Source of the DNA: Streptomyces sp. OR43
GTDB lineage: Bacteria; Actinomycetota; Actinomycetes; Streptomycetales; Streptomycetaceae
NCBI RefSeq assembly: GCF_008042275.1
Contig: NZ_RDBK01000043.1
Span: forward strand, 2,568,914 to 2,632,913
Direction: 5' to 3'
DNA length: 64,000 nucleotides
Of the stretch, positions 41,544-50,392 are shown piece after piece (positions within the stretch are counted from its first letter, which is position 1; every line of letters starts with the position of its first letter). The translations under genes were made by a program, and so were the position numbers. The notes under the pieces were generated by a model, which did no database searches, was not told the origin of the DNA, and saw only the letters and a list, made by a program, of their open reading frames with translations.

Positions 41544-42802
41544 GCACCAGCAAAGTCTCCGCCGCACGCGTGGCCCCCAAGAAGGGCGGCGGCCGCAAGC
41601 TCTCCCTGCCCGTCGTCCTGCTGATCATCGCCGGCGCGCTCGCCCTGGTCTCGCTGGTCCGCCTCATCAGCGGCGCCAACGACATCACCTCCGTGGGCCA
41701 GGTCGCCGGCGCCCTCGAACTGGCCGTGCCCATCGGCCTCGCCGGTCTCGGCGGTCTGTGGGCCGAGCGGGCCGGCGTCGTCAACATCGGGCTCGAGGGC
41801 ATGATGATCCTCGGCACCTGGTTCGGCGCCTGGGCCGGCTTCCAGTGGGGCCCCTGGGTGGGCGTCCTGTTCGGCATCATCGGCGGCGCGCTCGGCGGTC
41901 TGCTGCACGCGGTCATGACGGTCACCTTCGGCGTGAACCACATCGTCTCCGGTGTGGCGATCAACATCCTCGCCGTCGGCGTCACCCGCTACCTCTCCAA
42001 CTTCACCTTCGCCGACGAGCCGGGCGGCTCCTCCAAGCAGTCACCCCGCCTGGAGGAGATCGACAAGATCACCATCCCAGGGCTCTCCGACTGGCTGCAG
42101 GACCTCCAGCAACACCACTGGTTCTTCGTCTCCGACCTCGCCGGCATCATCGGCGGGCTCGTGACCGGACTGTCCCTGCTGACCGTCGTCGCCCTGCTGC
42201 TGATCCCCGTCACCTGGTGGGTGCTGTGGCGCACGGCCTTCGGCCTGCGGCTCCGCTCCTGCGGCGAGAGCCCGGTGGCCGCCGAGACCCTCGGCGTCAA
42301 CGTCTACAAGTACAAGTACATCGCCGTCGCCATCTCCGGCGGACTGGCCGGACTCGGCGGCGCGTTCCTCTCCATCGTCGCCACCAGCATCTACCAGGAG
42401 GGCCAGACCGGCGGCCGCGGCTACATCGGTCTCGCCGCGATGATCTTCGGTAACTGGATGCCCGGCGGGATGGCCCTGGGTGCCGGACTCTTCGGCTTCA
42501 CCGACAGCCTCAAGCTGCGCGGCGGTGCGGAGAACGTGCACGCGATGCTGCTGCTCCTGGCGATCCTGCTGGTGATCGCCGCCTTCTGGCAGCTGTACCG
42601 CAAGAAGTACGTGGCCGCGGTGATCTCGGCCGCCTGCTCCGCGCTGCTGTTCACCTGGTACGCGCTGGTGGATCAGGTCCCGAGCCAGTTCGTCGACGCC
42701 GCCCCGTACGTCACCACGCTGCTGGTGCTCGCCCTGTCGTCCCAGCGGCTGCGGATGCCCAAGGCGGACGGCGTGCCCTACCGCAAGGGCGAGGGCAAGT
42801 GA
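41540..42802 (+). CDS. nucleoside ABC transporter permease (YufQ-like)
   Basis: A 420-residue second permease. Landmarks are GGLWAERAGVVNIGLEGMMILGTWFGAWAG, the periplasmic loop with LEEIDKITIPGLSDWLQDLQQH, and the cytoplasmic coupling loop FGLRLRSCGESPVAAETLGVNVYKYKY. About ten helices. With the upstream permease it forms the channel for nucleosides delivered by the BMP lipoprotein. The GTG at 41540 overlaps the previous stop (GTGA), and the stop overlaps the cytidine deaminase start in the same way. Confidence 0.92.
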   Translation: MSTSKVSAARVAPKKGGGRKLSLPVVLLIIAGALALVSLVRLISGANDITSVGQVAGALELAVPIGLAGLGGLWAERAGVVNIGLEGMMILGTWFGAWAGFQWGPWVGVLFGIIGGALGGLLHAVMTVTFGVNHIVSGVAINILAVGVTRYLSNFTFADEPGGSSKQSPRLEEIDKITIPGLSDWLQDLQQHHWFFVSDLAGIIGGLVTGLSLLTVVALLLIPVTWWVLWRTAFGLRLRSCGESPVAAETLGVNVYKYKYIAVAISGGLAGLGGAFLSIVATSIYQEGQTGGRGYIGLAAMIFGNWMPGGMALGAGLFGFTDSLKLRGGAENVHAMLLLLAILLVIAAFWQLYRKKYVAAVISAACSALLFTWYALVDQVPSQFVDAAPYVTTLLVLALSSQRLRMPKADGVPYRKGEGK

Positions 42803-43203
42803 CCACCGGCGTCATGACTCCGGCCGGCTGGGAAGCCCTGCGTACGGCCGCCCGGGACGCGATGTCCCGGGCGTACGCCCCGTATTCGGGCTACCCGGTC
42901 GGCGTCGCCGCCCGGGTCGACGACGGCCGCACCATCGTCGGCTGCAACGTCGAGAACGCCTCGTACGGGATCGGGCTGTGCGCCGAGTGCGGACTGGTCT
43001 CCCAGCTGCACGCCACCGGCGGCGGCCGGCTGACCCACTTCACCTGCGTGGACGGCTCGGGCGAGATCCTGGTGCCGTGCGGCAGGTGCCGGCAGCTGCT
43101 GTACGAGTTCGGCGGACCGGAACTCGTCCTGGAGACCCCCGACGGCCTCCGCACGCTCGACGAGATGCTGCCGCAGGCGTTCGGCCCCGCGCACCTCGGC
43201 TAG
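42799..43203 (+). CDS. cdd: cytidine deaminase
   Basis: A 134-residue enzyme that converts cytidine and deoxycytidine to uridine and deoxyuridine. YAPYSGYPVGVAARVDDGR and GCNVENASYG bind the substrate; the zinc site and catalytic Glu are in LCAECGLVSQL, with the other cysteines in PCGRCRQLLYEF. Length is normal for the tetrameric form. The GTG start overlaps the permease stop by GTGA, so imported cytidine is deaminated by a co-translated enzyme. A strong hairpin ends the operon. Confidence 0.94.
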   Translation: MTTGVMTPAGWEALRTAARDAMSRAYAPYSGYPVGVAARVDDGRTIVGCNVENASYGIGLCAECGLVSQLHATGGGRLTHFTCVDGSGEILVPCGRCRQLLYEFGGPELVLETPDGLRTLDEMLPQAFGPAHLG

Positions 43204-43210
43204 CGAATCC

Positions 43211-43245
43211 GCCGGACGGGCCCGCCACGTGCGGGCCCGTCCGGC
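43211..43245 (+). terminator. hairpin terminator after cdd
   Basis: A 15-bp perfect stem (43211-43225 with 43231-43245) and 5-base loop, followed by a pyrimidine run. Confidence 0.8.
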
Positions 43246-43258
43246 CTCTCTCTTCTCC

Positions 43259-43274
43259 TCTATGCGCGTAGAGT
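43259..43274 (+). promoter_or_regulatory. regulon palindrome over deoA -10
   Basis: TCTATGCGCGTAGA (43259-43272) matches the shared palindrome at 13 of 14 positions. TAGAGT (43269-43274), a good streptomycete -10, overlaps its right half, so binding would block the deoA promoter. Confidence 0.65.
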
Positions 43275-43324
43275 CAACGGGACTCATGCGTACGCACACG
43301 TACCGGCCGGAAGGACTCCAGACC

Positions 43325-44602
43325 ATGGACGCCATCTCCGTCATCCGCACCAAGCGGGACCGAGGCGAGCTGACCCCCGAGCAGATCGACTGGGTCATCG
43401 ACGCGTACACCCGCGGCGAGGTCGCCGACGAGCAGATGTCCGCACTGGCCATGGCGATCCTCCTGAACGGCATGAACCGCACGGAGATCGCCCGCTGGAC
43501 CGCCGCCATGATCGCCTCCGGCGAGCGGATGAACTTCGACGCGCTCTCCCGCCCCACCACCGACAAGCACTCCACCGGCGGCGTCGGCGACAAGATCACC
43601 CTGCCGCTCGCCCCGCTGGTCGCCGCCTGCGGCGCCGCCGTTCCGCAGCTCAGCGGCCGCGGCCTCGGCCACACCGGCGGCACGCTCGACAAGCTGGAGT
43701 CCATCCCCGGCTGGCGCGCCCACCTCTCGAACGCCGAGATGCTGAACGTCCTCGACACCACGGGCGCCGTCATCTGTGCGGCGGGCGACGGACTCGCCCC
43801 CGCCGACAAGAAGTTGTACGCGCTCCGCGACGTCACCGGCACCGTCGAAGCGATCCCGCTCATCGCCAGCTCGATCATGTCCAAGAAGATCGCCGAAGGC
43901 ACCGGCGCACTCGTCCTGGACGTCAAGGTCGGCTCCGGCGCCTTCATGAAGACCATCGAGGACGCGCGCGAACTGGCCTCCACCATGGTCGCGCTGGGCA
44001 CCGACAGCGGAGTGCGCACGGTCGCCCTCCTCACCGACATGTCCACCCCCCTCGGCCTCACCGCGGGCAACGCCCTGGAGGTCCGCGAATCGGTGGACGT
44101 CCTGGCCGGCGGCGGCCCGCAGGACGTCATCGACCTCACCCTGGCCCTCGCCCGCGAGATGCTGGACGCGGCCGGACTCAAGGACGCCGACCCGGAGAAG
44201 GCCCTCGCGGACGGCTCCGCGATGGACGTCTGGCGCCGGATGATCTCCGCCCAGGGCGGCGACCCGGACGCCGCGCTCCCGGTCGCCCGCGAACAGCACG
44301 TCGTCAGGGCCCTGTCCTCCGGCATCCTGACCCGCCTCGACGCCTACGACATCGGCGTCGCCGCATGGCGCCTCGGAGCGGGCCGCGCCCGCAAGGAGGA
44401 CCCGGTCCAGGCCGGCGCCGGCATCGAACTGCACGCCAAGCCGGGCGACGAGGTGACGGCCGGACAGCCGCTGCTGACGCTGCACACGGACACCCCGGAG
44501 AAGTTCGAGTACGCGCTGAAGGCGCTGCCGGACTCGTACGACATCGCCCCGGTGGGCACGCCGTTCGCCGCCACCCCGGTGGTGCGGGAACGTATCGCCT
44601 GA
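43325..44602 (+). CDS. deoA: thymidine phosphorylase
   Basis: A 425-residue pyrimidine-nucleoside phosphorylase that splits thymidine and related nucleosides with phosphate. The opening MDAISVIRTKRDRGELTPEQIDWVID is typical, and the active-site signatures KHSTGGVGDKITLPLAPLVAACG and SGRGLGHTGGTLDKLESIPG are intact, with LVLDVKVGSGAFM later. The ATG at 43325 has GGAAGGA upstream; an in-frame ATG at 43286 is possible. It is controlled by its own promoter under the shared palindrome and separated from cdd by a terminator. Confidence 0.94.
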   Translation: MDAISVIRTKRDRGELTPEQIDWVIDAYTRGEVADEQMSALAMAILLNGMNRTEIARWTAAMIASGERMNFDALSRPTTDKHSTGGVGDKITLPLAPLVAACGAAVPQLSGRGLGHTGGTLDKLESIPGWRAHLSNAEMLNVLDTTGAVICAAGDGLAPADKKLYALRDVTGTVEAIPLIASSIMSKKIAEGTGALVLDVKVGSGAFMKTIEDARELASTMVALGTDSGVRTVALLTDMSTPLGLTAGNALEVRESVDVLAGGGPQDVIDLTLALAREMLDAAGLKDADPEKALADGSAMDVWRRMISAQGGDPDAALPVAREQHVVRALSSGILTRLDAYDIGVAAWRLGAGRARKEDPVQAGAGIELHAKPGDEVTAGQPLLTLHTDTPEKFEYALKALPDSYDIAPVGTPFAATPVVRERIA

Positions 44603-44636
44603 CCTGCGGCTTTCCGTGCGGCTTCCGCGTACGGGT

Positions 44637-44670
44637 GAACGGGACCGGTGGACTGCCGCCGGTCCCGTTC
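44637..44670 (+). terminator. hairpin terminator after deoA
   Basis: GAACGGGACCGG (44637-44648) pairs perfectly with CCGGTCCCGTTC (44659-44670), 34 bases after the stop. Confidence 0.75.
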
Positions 44671-44739
44671 GGCATGCTGGACTCGGTGACGCACCGATAG
44701 GGCGACGTATCGCGCGACCCTGTGCGCCCCGGCACGAAC

Positions 44740-44775
44740 GGCCCGCCGGAACGGTGAGAACCGTCCTGACGGGCC
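44740..44775 (-). terminator. imperfect hairpin after protease gene
   Basis: GGCCCGCCGGAACGGT pairs with the facing ACCGTCCTGACGGGCC apart from three weak positions. It lies downstream of the minus-strand protease stop. Confidence 0.5.
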
Positions 44776-44829
44776 GCTGCCGTGCGGGGCCGGTGCGGGC
44801 CGCCTTCGGCCTGTCACCGGCTGCCCGGG

Positions 44830-47800
44830 CTACTTGCCGAAGTAGGCGTTGTAGATCGCCACCGACGACTTGTTGCCCTTCTTGTCCGTGACACCGGCCT
44901 TGAAGGAGACCGACTTCTTCCTGGCCGGGTTCTTCACCGAGATCCTGCCCTTCTTGACCGCGGTCTTCTTCCAGGTCTTCCCGGTGTCATAACTGACGTA
45001 CACCGTGAGTGACTTGAGGTTCTTCCCGGCAGCCGCTCCCAGCACCGTCACCGGCACGGACACGGACTTCCCGGCCTTCGCGGTACCGTCCAGCGCGACC
45101 GCGGGTGCGAAGCGCACCATGGAGACCGGCAGCGCGACGAGATCCTTGGTCCGGCCGGACCGGAAGGTCCAGCTCGCGTCGACCCGGGTCGAGACCGAAG
45201 CGACGTCGGCGGCGCGCCGCACCGACGTGGTCAGCCGGTAGTCGGCGGCCGCGGCGGGCACGGTGATGGGTGTCCCGCCCGCCAGCGGGTCGGCGTTCCT
45301 GGTGAAGACCTTGCCGTTGCGGTAGAGCACGGTCTTCACCGAGCTGTACACGGAACCGCCGATGTTCCGGTTGCCGTCGGCGACCAGCGGCAGCGCCCCG
45401 ATCAGCGCGTCGCCCTCGCGGAAGACCCCGAATTCGGCGTTGACGTAAGGCCCGAACACCGCGGTGTTCACGGTCTTCGTGTATGCCTTGCCCGCCTTGA
45501 GGACCTGCGGGTCACCGAGGGAGTACGAGGCCTCGGTCTGCGGGAAGCCGTCCTCGTCGGGCGCACCGTTCTGGCCGAAGTCGAAGCCCCACCGCACCTT
45601 GTCGGCGGTGGAGACAAAGGCGGTGGTGGCGGACGGAAGCTTCTGGGTGGTTGCGATCGACCAGCCGCCGTACGCGCCGGGCAGCTCGCTCCACGCGGAG
45701 ATGTCGCCGGTCTTGCCCGTGACGGACGAACCGGCGCGGACCGTGACCCTGGCCAGCTGCCCGCTGCCGAACGCGCGGTGGTAGCCGGTCGCCACCCGGC
45801 TCACCGGGCCGCCGACCGCGATGTCGTACCGGGTCTTCGCCCCCTTGGTCCAGGTGCCGTACCAGTGCTGGGAGAGCTGGACGCCGGTCGCCTTCGGGCC
45901 GATGTGCGCGGTGCGCAGCTGCTTGTACGAGTCGAGCAGCAGGCCGGAGGAGATGCCGGTGTCCTCGTTCTCGACCTGGAGGTCGGGGGAGGCGAGCACG
46001 GGCTTCAAGCCGGTGGCCGGAAGCGTGATGTCCACCGGCTTGGCCAGGCGCGCGTCGAAGGTCACCGTGGTGTTCCTGGTGAGGCTCAGCGAGGGCTGAG
46101 CGATCCAGTCGACGCCCTTCCTCGCGTCCTCCGGGTCGACGAACACGGTCGAGTTGAGCACGTACCCGCCCTTGGGGACGCGGAGCTTCGCCGTGCCGTT
46201 GACGACCTCGGGGGACTCCCACACGCCGTTCGCGGCGCCGCTCATGCCGTAGACGTCGCCCGTGGTGTACCGGGCCGGCTTGCCGTCGCGCCCGATGGTC
46301 TTGAGCGTGAGATCGTACGACTCGCGCTCGCGATCGACCGCGGCCGCGGTGCGGACGGTCTGCCCGGCGCCGCTGGCGACGACGTAGGCGGAGTAGCCGC
46401 CGTCGGCCGTGCCGCCGAGCTTGGTGTTCACGGTCAGCGGCACCTCGGCGGTGCCGCCCGCCGGGACGGTCACACCGGTGGCGCCGAGCGTGAAGAATCC
46501 GGCTGGGGCGGGCTTGCCCGTCGGACCGGTGCCCTGGACGGTGAGCGCGAGCGTGACATCGCTCGTGCCGAGGTTGCGGTACGACACCTTCTTGGTGACC
46601 GGCACGTCATCGGTGTGCGGCCACTGCTGGACGCCGAAGCTCATCGAGACCGGCTCGGCGACGACGGACTGGGTGATCGCCCGGTCGACGGCGATCCGGC
46701 CGGAGCCCTGCTGGAAGGGGGTGTACTTCCCCGGTTTCGTGGAGGCCGTGAGCGCACCCTTGAGCTCGGTGTACTTCCACGTGGGGTGCTGTTGCTTGAG
46801 GAGTGCCGCGGCGCCCGCCACATGCGGGGTCGCCATCGACGTGCCGGAGATCGTCAGATAGCCCGCCGGGCTCTGACCGACCTCCTTGTCGATGACGGAG
46901 CCGGGCGATGCGGCTGCCGTGATGTCCACGCCGGGAGCGGTGACATCGGGCTTGATCGCGCCGTCGCCGACCCGGGGACCCCGGCTGGAGAAGTCCGCCA
47001 GCACGTCCTTGTCGTCGACCGCGCCGACGGTCAGCGCGGAGTCCGCGCTGCCGGGGGAGCCGACGGTGCCTGCCCCGTCGCCCTCGTTGCCCGCCGCGAT
47101 GGCGAAGAGCACGCCGCTGTCGGCGGAGAGTTTGTCGACCGCCGCCTCCAGCGGGTCGATCCCCGGGGTGTCGGTGCCGCCGAGGCTCAGGTTGATGACG
47201 TCGGCGCCCTGCGCGACCGCCCACTCCATGCCGGCCAGGATGCCGGAGTCGTCGCCGAAGCCGTTGTCGTCGAGCACCTTGCCCTCAAGGAGCTTGGCGT
47301 CCGGGGCCACGCCCTTGAACTTCCCGCCCGACTTCGCGCCCGTACCGGCCGCGATCGAGGAGACATGGGTGCCGTGGCCGAAGTGGTCCTTCGTGTCGGG
47401 TGACCCGGAGAAGTCCTTCGATGCGAGGATCTGGCCCTTGAGGTCCGGGTGGGTGGCGTCCGCACCGGTGTCCAGGACGGCGATCTTGACGCCCTTGCCG
47501 GTGTAGCCGGCCTTCCAGGCGGTCGGGGCGCCGATCTGCGGGACGCTCTTGTCGAGGCTCGCCCGGCGCACGCCGTCCAGCCACACCCGGTCGATGCCGG
47601 CGGCCGTGGTCCGCTGGGCGCTGCCCGACGGCTTACGGGTGAGCGCCTGCCAGACGGACCGGGCGTCTTCCTGCGGGGTTGCCACGGCCTGGGCGTTCAG
47701 CGACCTCAGCACGGGTCCGACTCGGGTGGCACCCGCGTCGCGTACCTCGGCCCTGGCGGCCGTGGCCGCGGCGCCCCGGTACGAGACGATCAGCTTCAGG

Positions 47801-48168
47801 GCCGACTTCTGCGCCCTGCGGTTCTCCTCCCGGCTCAGCTCCGTGACGTCGAACAGCCGGCGGTCCAGCTTTCCGGAACTGATCAGCCGGTGAGCGTCGG
47901 CCGGGACGAGCAGGGTGTGCCCGTTCGACGTCTGGCGCTGCACGGGTATGTGCTCGCGCCCCGCCGCGGGACGGAAGCCCACGACCCGGCCCTTGGCGTC
48001 CACCGTGACGCGGTCGCCGGTGATGAGCGTCAGCTGATGCCGTGCGCCGGACGAGCTGTCGGCCGGCTGCGACGGGCTGGTGTCGCGGGCCATGGCCGGG
48101 GTGGTCAACCCGGCTGCGAGCGCCACGGCCGCCGCTGTGGCGACGGTTGAAACACACGCTCTTCTCAC
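44830..48168 (-). CDS. secreted subtilisin-family serine protease
   Basis: An exported S8 protease of about 1112 residues. Signal peptide (about residues 1-28, ending in AMA), a propeptide-like region, then the catalytic domain: VKIAVLDTGADATHPDL (Asp), DHFGHGTHVSSIAAG (His), AIAAGNEGDG (oxyanion Asn) and ISGTSMATPHVAGAAALLKQ (Ser). The C-terminal 600 residues are beta-rich Ig-like modules, ending in a basic VYVSYDTGKTWKKTAVKKG segment seen in large actinobacterial subtilases. The GTG at 48168 fits the signal peptide and follows GGGGGAGAG by 12 bases; a start a few codons away is possible. No adjacent substrate or inhibitor gene. Confidence 0.9.
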   Translation of the reverse strand: MRRACVSTVATAAAVALAAGLTTPAMARDTSPSQPADSSSGARHQLTLITGDRVTVDAKGRVVGFRPAAGREHIPVQRQTSNGHTLLVPADAHRLISSGKLDRRLFDVTELSREENRRAQKSALKLIVSYRGAAATAARAEVRDAGATRVGPVLRSLNAQAVATPQEDARSVWQALTRKPSGSAQRTTAAGIDRVWLDGVRRASLDKSVPQIGAPTAWKAGYTGKGVKIAVLDTGADATHPDLKGQILASKDFSGSPDTKDHFGHGTHVSSIAAGTGAKSGGKFKGVAPDAKLLEGKVLDDNGFGDDSGILAGMEWAVAQGADVINLSLGGTDTPGIDPLEAAVDKLSADSGVLFAIAAGNEGDGAGTVGSPGSADSALTVGAVDDKDVLADFSSRGPRVGDGAIKPDVTAPGVDITAAASPGSVIDKEVGQSPAGYLTISGTSMATPHVAGAAALLKQQHPTWKYTELKGALTASTKPGKYTPFQQGSGRIAVDRAITQSVVAEPVSMSFGVQQWPHTDDVPVTKKVSYRNLGTSDVTLALTVQGTGPTGKPAPAGFFTLGATGVTVPAGGTAEVPLTVNTKLGGTADGGYSAYVVASGAGQTVRTAAAVDRERESYDLTLKTIGRDGKPARYTTGDVYGMSGAANGVWESPEVVNGTAKLRVPKGGYVLNSTVFVDPEDARKGVDWIAQPSLSLTRNTTVTFDARLAKPVDITLPATGLKPVLASPDLQVENEDTGISSGLLLDSYKQLRTAHIGPKATGVQLSQHWYGTWTKGAKTRYDIAVGGPVSRVATGYHRAFGSGQLARVTVRAGSSVTGKTGDISAWSELPGAYGGWSIATTQKLPSATTAFVSTADKVRWGFDFGQNGAPDEDGFPQTEASYSLGDPQVLKAGKAYTKTVNTAVFGPYVNAEFGVFREGDALIGALPLVADGNRNIGGSVYSSVKTVLYRNGKVFTRNADPLAGGTPITVPAAAADYRLTTSVRRAADVASVSTRVDASWTFRSGRTKDLVALPVSMVRFAPAVALDGTAKAGKSVSVPVTVLGAAAGKNLKSLTVYVSYDTGKTWKKTAVKKGRISVKNPARKKSVSFKAGVTDKKGNKSSVAIYNAYFGK

Positions 48169-48506
48169 GTGTCTGCGCAACTCTCCCCCTGGAGAATCAG
48201 GCGGCCCCCGAGGGGGCCGGCAGGCGGTCGGCGCCGATGCGTGCACCGGCGCGGCCGTTTCACCTGTCTAGAGAGGGATTTGATCGAATGGGTTCACAGC
48301 AGGCACATAGATGGCCGGAGTTGGCGGATCGCCATCGGCTGTCGGTCGGCTGCGATTCGTCCGGCGGCCGGTCCTGCGCGACGGGGGAGCGGCCCGCTAC
48401 GAAGGCGGCCGGAGAGGCCCATGGGCAGCTCGTGGGCGCGGGGCACCCCCCGACGGGCCGGACATGAGAGCACGCGCGTCGGCAGGAGGCGGGGAGCGGC
48501 GGGGCG
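48169..48506. other. 338-bp intergenic region
   Basis: It separates the divergent protease and STAS genes. It is slightly less GC-rich around 48255-48310. I see no gene, strong palindrome or recognisable RNA; promoters for both genes must lie here. Confidence 0.5.
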
Positions 48507-48875
48507 ATGAGTTTCGGCCGTAGGACCGGTCTCCCTGGTATGGATCCCCTGTCGCCAGCCGTACTCGTCCTCTCCGGACGTGTCACCCGGGCCGGTACGC
48601 CCCGCCTCTGCGCGGACCTTGAGGCGATACTGGCCACGTCGGACGCTGCCGTGGTGGACTGCGACGTGGGCGGCATCGTCGAGCCGGGCCTGGCCTCCGT
48701 CGAGGCGATCGCCCGTCTGTCCGTGGTCGCGCGCAGGGCGGGCGGCAGGCGGCTGCGGCTGCTCCATGTGCCGTCGGAGCTGGGGAGCCTGATCGACTTC
48801 GTGGGCCTGACCGACGTGGTGGGACTGGACGACGGGGCGCCGGCCGAGGCGCCGGGCCGGGCGTCCGGCCCCTGA
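48507..48875 (+). CDS. STAS-domain protein
   Basis: A 122-residue single STAS domain of the anti-sigma-antagonist or transporter-tail fold. AVLVLSGRVTRAGTPRLCADLEAIL begins the fold, and DAAVVDCDVGGIVEPGLASVEAIARLSVVARRAGGRRLRLLHV follows. The serine that anti-sigma kinases usually phosphorylate (in DxS-type loops) is replaced here by the IVEPG segment, so partner switching by phosphorylation is doubtful. The ATG at 48507 follows GGGAG; the ATG at 48540 is an alternative. Confidence 0.75.
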   Translation: MSFGRRTGLPGMDPLSPAVLVLSGRVTRAGTPRLCADLEAILATSDAAVVDCDVGGIVEPGLASVEAIARLSVVARRAGGRRLRLLHVPSELGSLIDFVGLTDVVGLDDGAPAEAPGRASGP

Positions 48876-48896
48876 CGGGGCGGGCGCCGCGGCGCC

Positions 48897-49295
48897 TCAC
48901 GGGCTCTCGTACACCGCGTAGTCGCAGAGCACCGAAGTCACACGGGTCTGCACGCCGTCTCTCCCGATCGGGCCTTTCGTCGGCGCGCCGGTGGCCGACG
49001 GCTCGGGCGAGGCCGGGATCGGCACCGGGCGCGCCCCAGGAGCCGATGACGGGTGGCCCGGCGCCGTGGCCGCCGGCTCCGGCATCCCGTCCCGCGACCG
49101 ATCCGCACCCCGCGCGGCCGCTGCCGCGCAGTCGGACTCCGGCTGCGGGCCCGGCTCCGCGCCGGAGGCCGGCGGGACGACGCGGGCCGGCCCCGACGTC
49201 GCCGCCGGCTCACCGGCCCAACGCGTGAGCCCCCATCCCGCGACGGCCAGCACCACCCACCCGGCCACCAGCCCCCGCACCAGCCGCGGCCTCAC
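48897..49295 (-). CDS. small membrane-anchored or secreted protein coupled to sigma gene
   Basis: A 132-residue protein with one hydrophobic segment (residues 8-22, GLVAGWVVLAVAGWGLTRW), then a long Pro/Ala/Ser-rich external stretch and a C-terminal VTSVLCDYAVYESP. No known domain. The GTG at 49295 overlaps the sigma factor stop (GTGA), so it is co-translated with it; it may be a regulator, but its sequence gives no anti-sigma signature. Confidence 0.6.
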   Translation of the reverse strand: MRPRLVRGLVAGWVVLAVAGWGLTRWAGEPAATSGPARVVPPASGAEPGPQPESDCAAAAARGADRSRDGMPEPAATAPGHPSSAPGARPVPIPASPEPSATGAPTKGPIGRDGVQTRVTSVLCDYAVYESP

Positions 49296-50293
49296 GCGGC
49301 ATCGGCCTCCAGGTGATCCGGCAGCCCGAACAGCGGGAACCAGCGCGGGGTGTCGAGGAAGCAGTGCATGCCCGTGATCGCCCCGTCCTGGATGTCGATG
49401 ACCTGCACGGCCCACGGCACGAACCCGGGACCGTCCGGGTTCGGCTTGTAGTGCGCGAACGCCGGGGTGCCGTTCGCCGACGTGGCGACCAGCCGGGAGC
49501 CCTCGCAGGACGCGCCGATCGACGTCATGAACCCCGCGATGTCGTCGTGCCCCTGCAGCCAGAGGTCGAACGGCGGCATCGTCATCACGGCGTCTTCGTG
49601 GAGGAGCGCGGTCAGGGCCTTCATGTCGTAGCCCTCGAAGGCCGCGACATACCGCTCCAGGAGCTTGCGCTGCTCCTCGTCGAGCGGGTCCGCCGCATCA
49701 GCCGTGGCGGCGTCGCCCTGGTGGTCGGTGAGCGTGGCCCGCGCCCGCTGGAGGGCGCTGTTGACCGAGGCGACCGTGGTGTCGAGCAGCTCGGCGACCT
49801 CGCTGGCCTTCCACGCGAGCACCTCGCGCAGGATCAGCACCGCCCGCTGCTTCGGCGGCAGGTGCTGGAGCGCGGCGACGAACGCGAGACGTACCGACTC
49901 CCGCGCGACGGCGGCCTCCGCCGGATCCGCGACCGTCGGCAGGATCCGCCCGTCCGGCATCGGCTCCAGCCAGGTGTTCTCCGGCAGCGGATTGAGCGCC
50001 GCCTGCGCGAGCGGCGTCGGGCCGGACAGATCGACGGGCCTGGCCCGCTTGTTGCCCGCGTTCAGCATGTCGAGGCACACGTTCGTCGCGATGCGGTAGA
50101 GCCAGGACCGCAGCGAGGACCGGCCCTCGAACTTCTCGATGTTGCGCCACGCGCGCACCAGCGTGTCCTGGACCGCGTCCTCCGCCTCGAAGGCCGAGCC
50201 GAGCATCCGGTAGCAGTACCCGGTCAGCTCGACCCGGTGTCCCTCCAGACGACTGTCGATGTCGGTCGTCGTCGTCGCCGTCAGATCAGTCAT
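49292..50293 (-). CDS. ECF sigma factor with C-terminal SnoaL-like domain
   Basis: A 333-residue ECF sigma factor. Region 2 is GYCYRMLGSAFEAEDAVQDTLVRAWRNIEKFEGRSSLRSWLYRIATNVCLDML (about residues 25-80). Region 4 is LPPKQRAVLILREVLAWKASEVAELLDTTVASVNSALQRARATL. A SnoaL-like domain (about residues 215-325, ERYVAAFEGYDMKALTALLHEDAVMTMPPFDLW) replaces a separate anti-sigma, as in the SigG/ECF56 and ECF41-type groups, where it controls activity in cis. The linker WLEPMPDGRIL fits the SigG-like group. Start at ATG 50293. The next gene overlaps its stop. Confidence 0.88.
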   Translation of the reverse strand: MTDLTATTTTDIDSRLEGHRVELTGYCYRMLGSAFEAEDAVQDTLVRAWRNIEKFEGRSSLRSWLYRIATNVCLDMLNAGNKRARPVDLSGPTPLAQAALNPLPENTWLEPMPDGRILPTVADPAEAAVARESVRLAFVAALQHLPPKQRAVLILREVLAWKASEVAELLDTTVASVNSALQRARATLTDHQGDAATADAADPLDEEQRKLLERYVAAFEGYDMKALTALLHEDAVMTMPPFDLWLQGHDDIAGFMTSIGASCEGSRLVATSANGTPAFAHYKPNPDGPGFVPWAVQVIDIQDGAITGMHCFLDTPRWFPLFGLPDHLEADAA

Positions 50294-50392
50294 CGCTTTC
50301 GCTCACCCCTGTTGCGCTGTGACACCGCTCACTTCAGCACTTCGGAAGCTACCGCAGGGCACTGACAACGGGGGCGGGAAGAGCAGAAGCGG

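Noticed and set aside
40379-42802. Long plus-strand frame joining the two permease genes
   Set aside because: The first half is an out-of-frame Arg-rich reading of the first permease gene. Only the part from 41540 is the real second permease.
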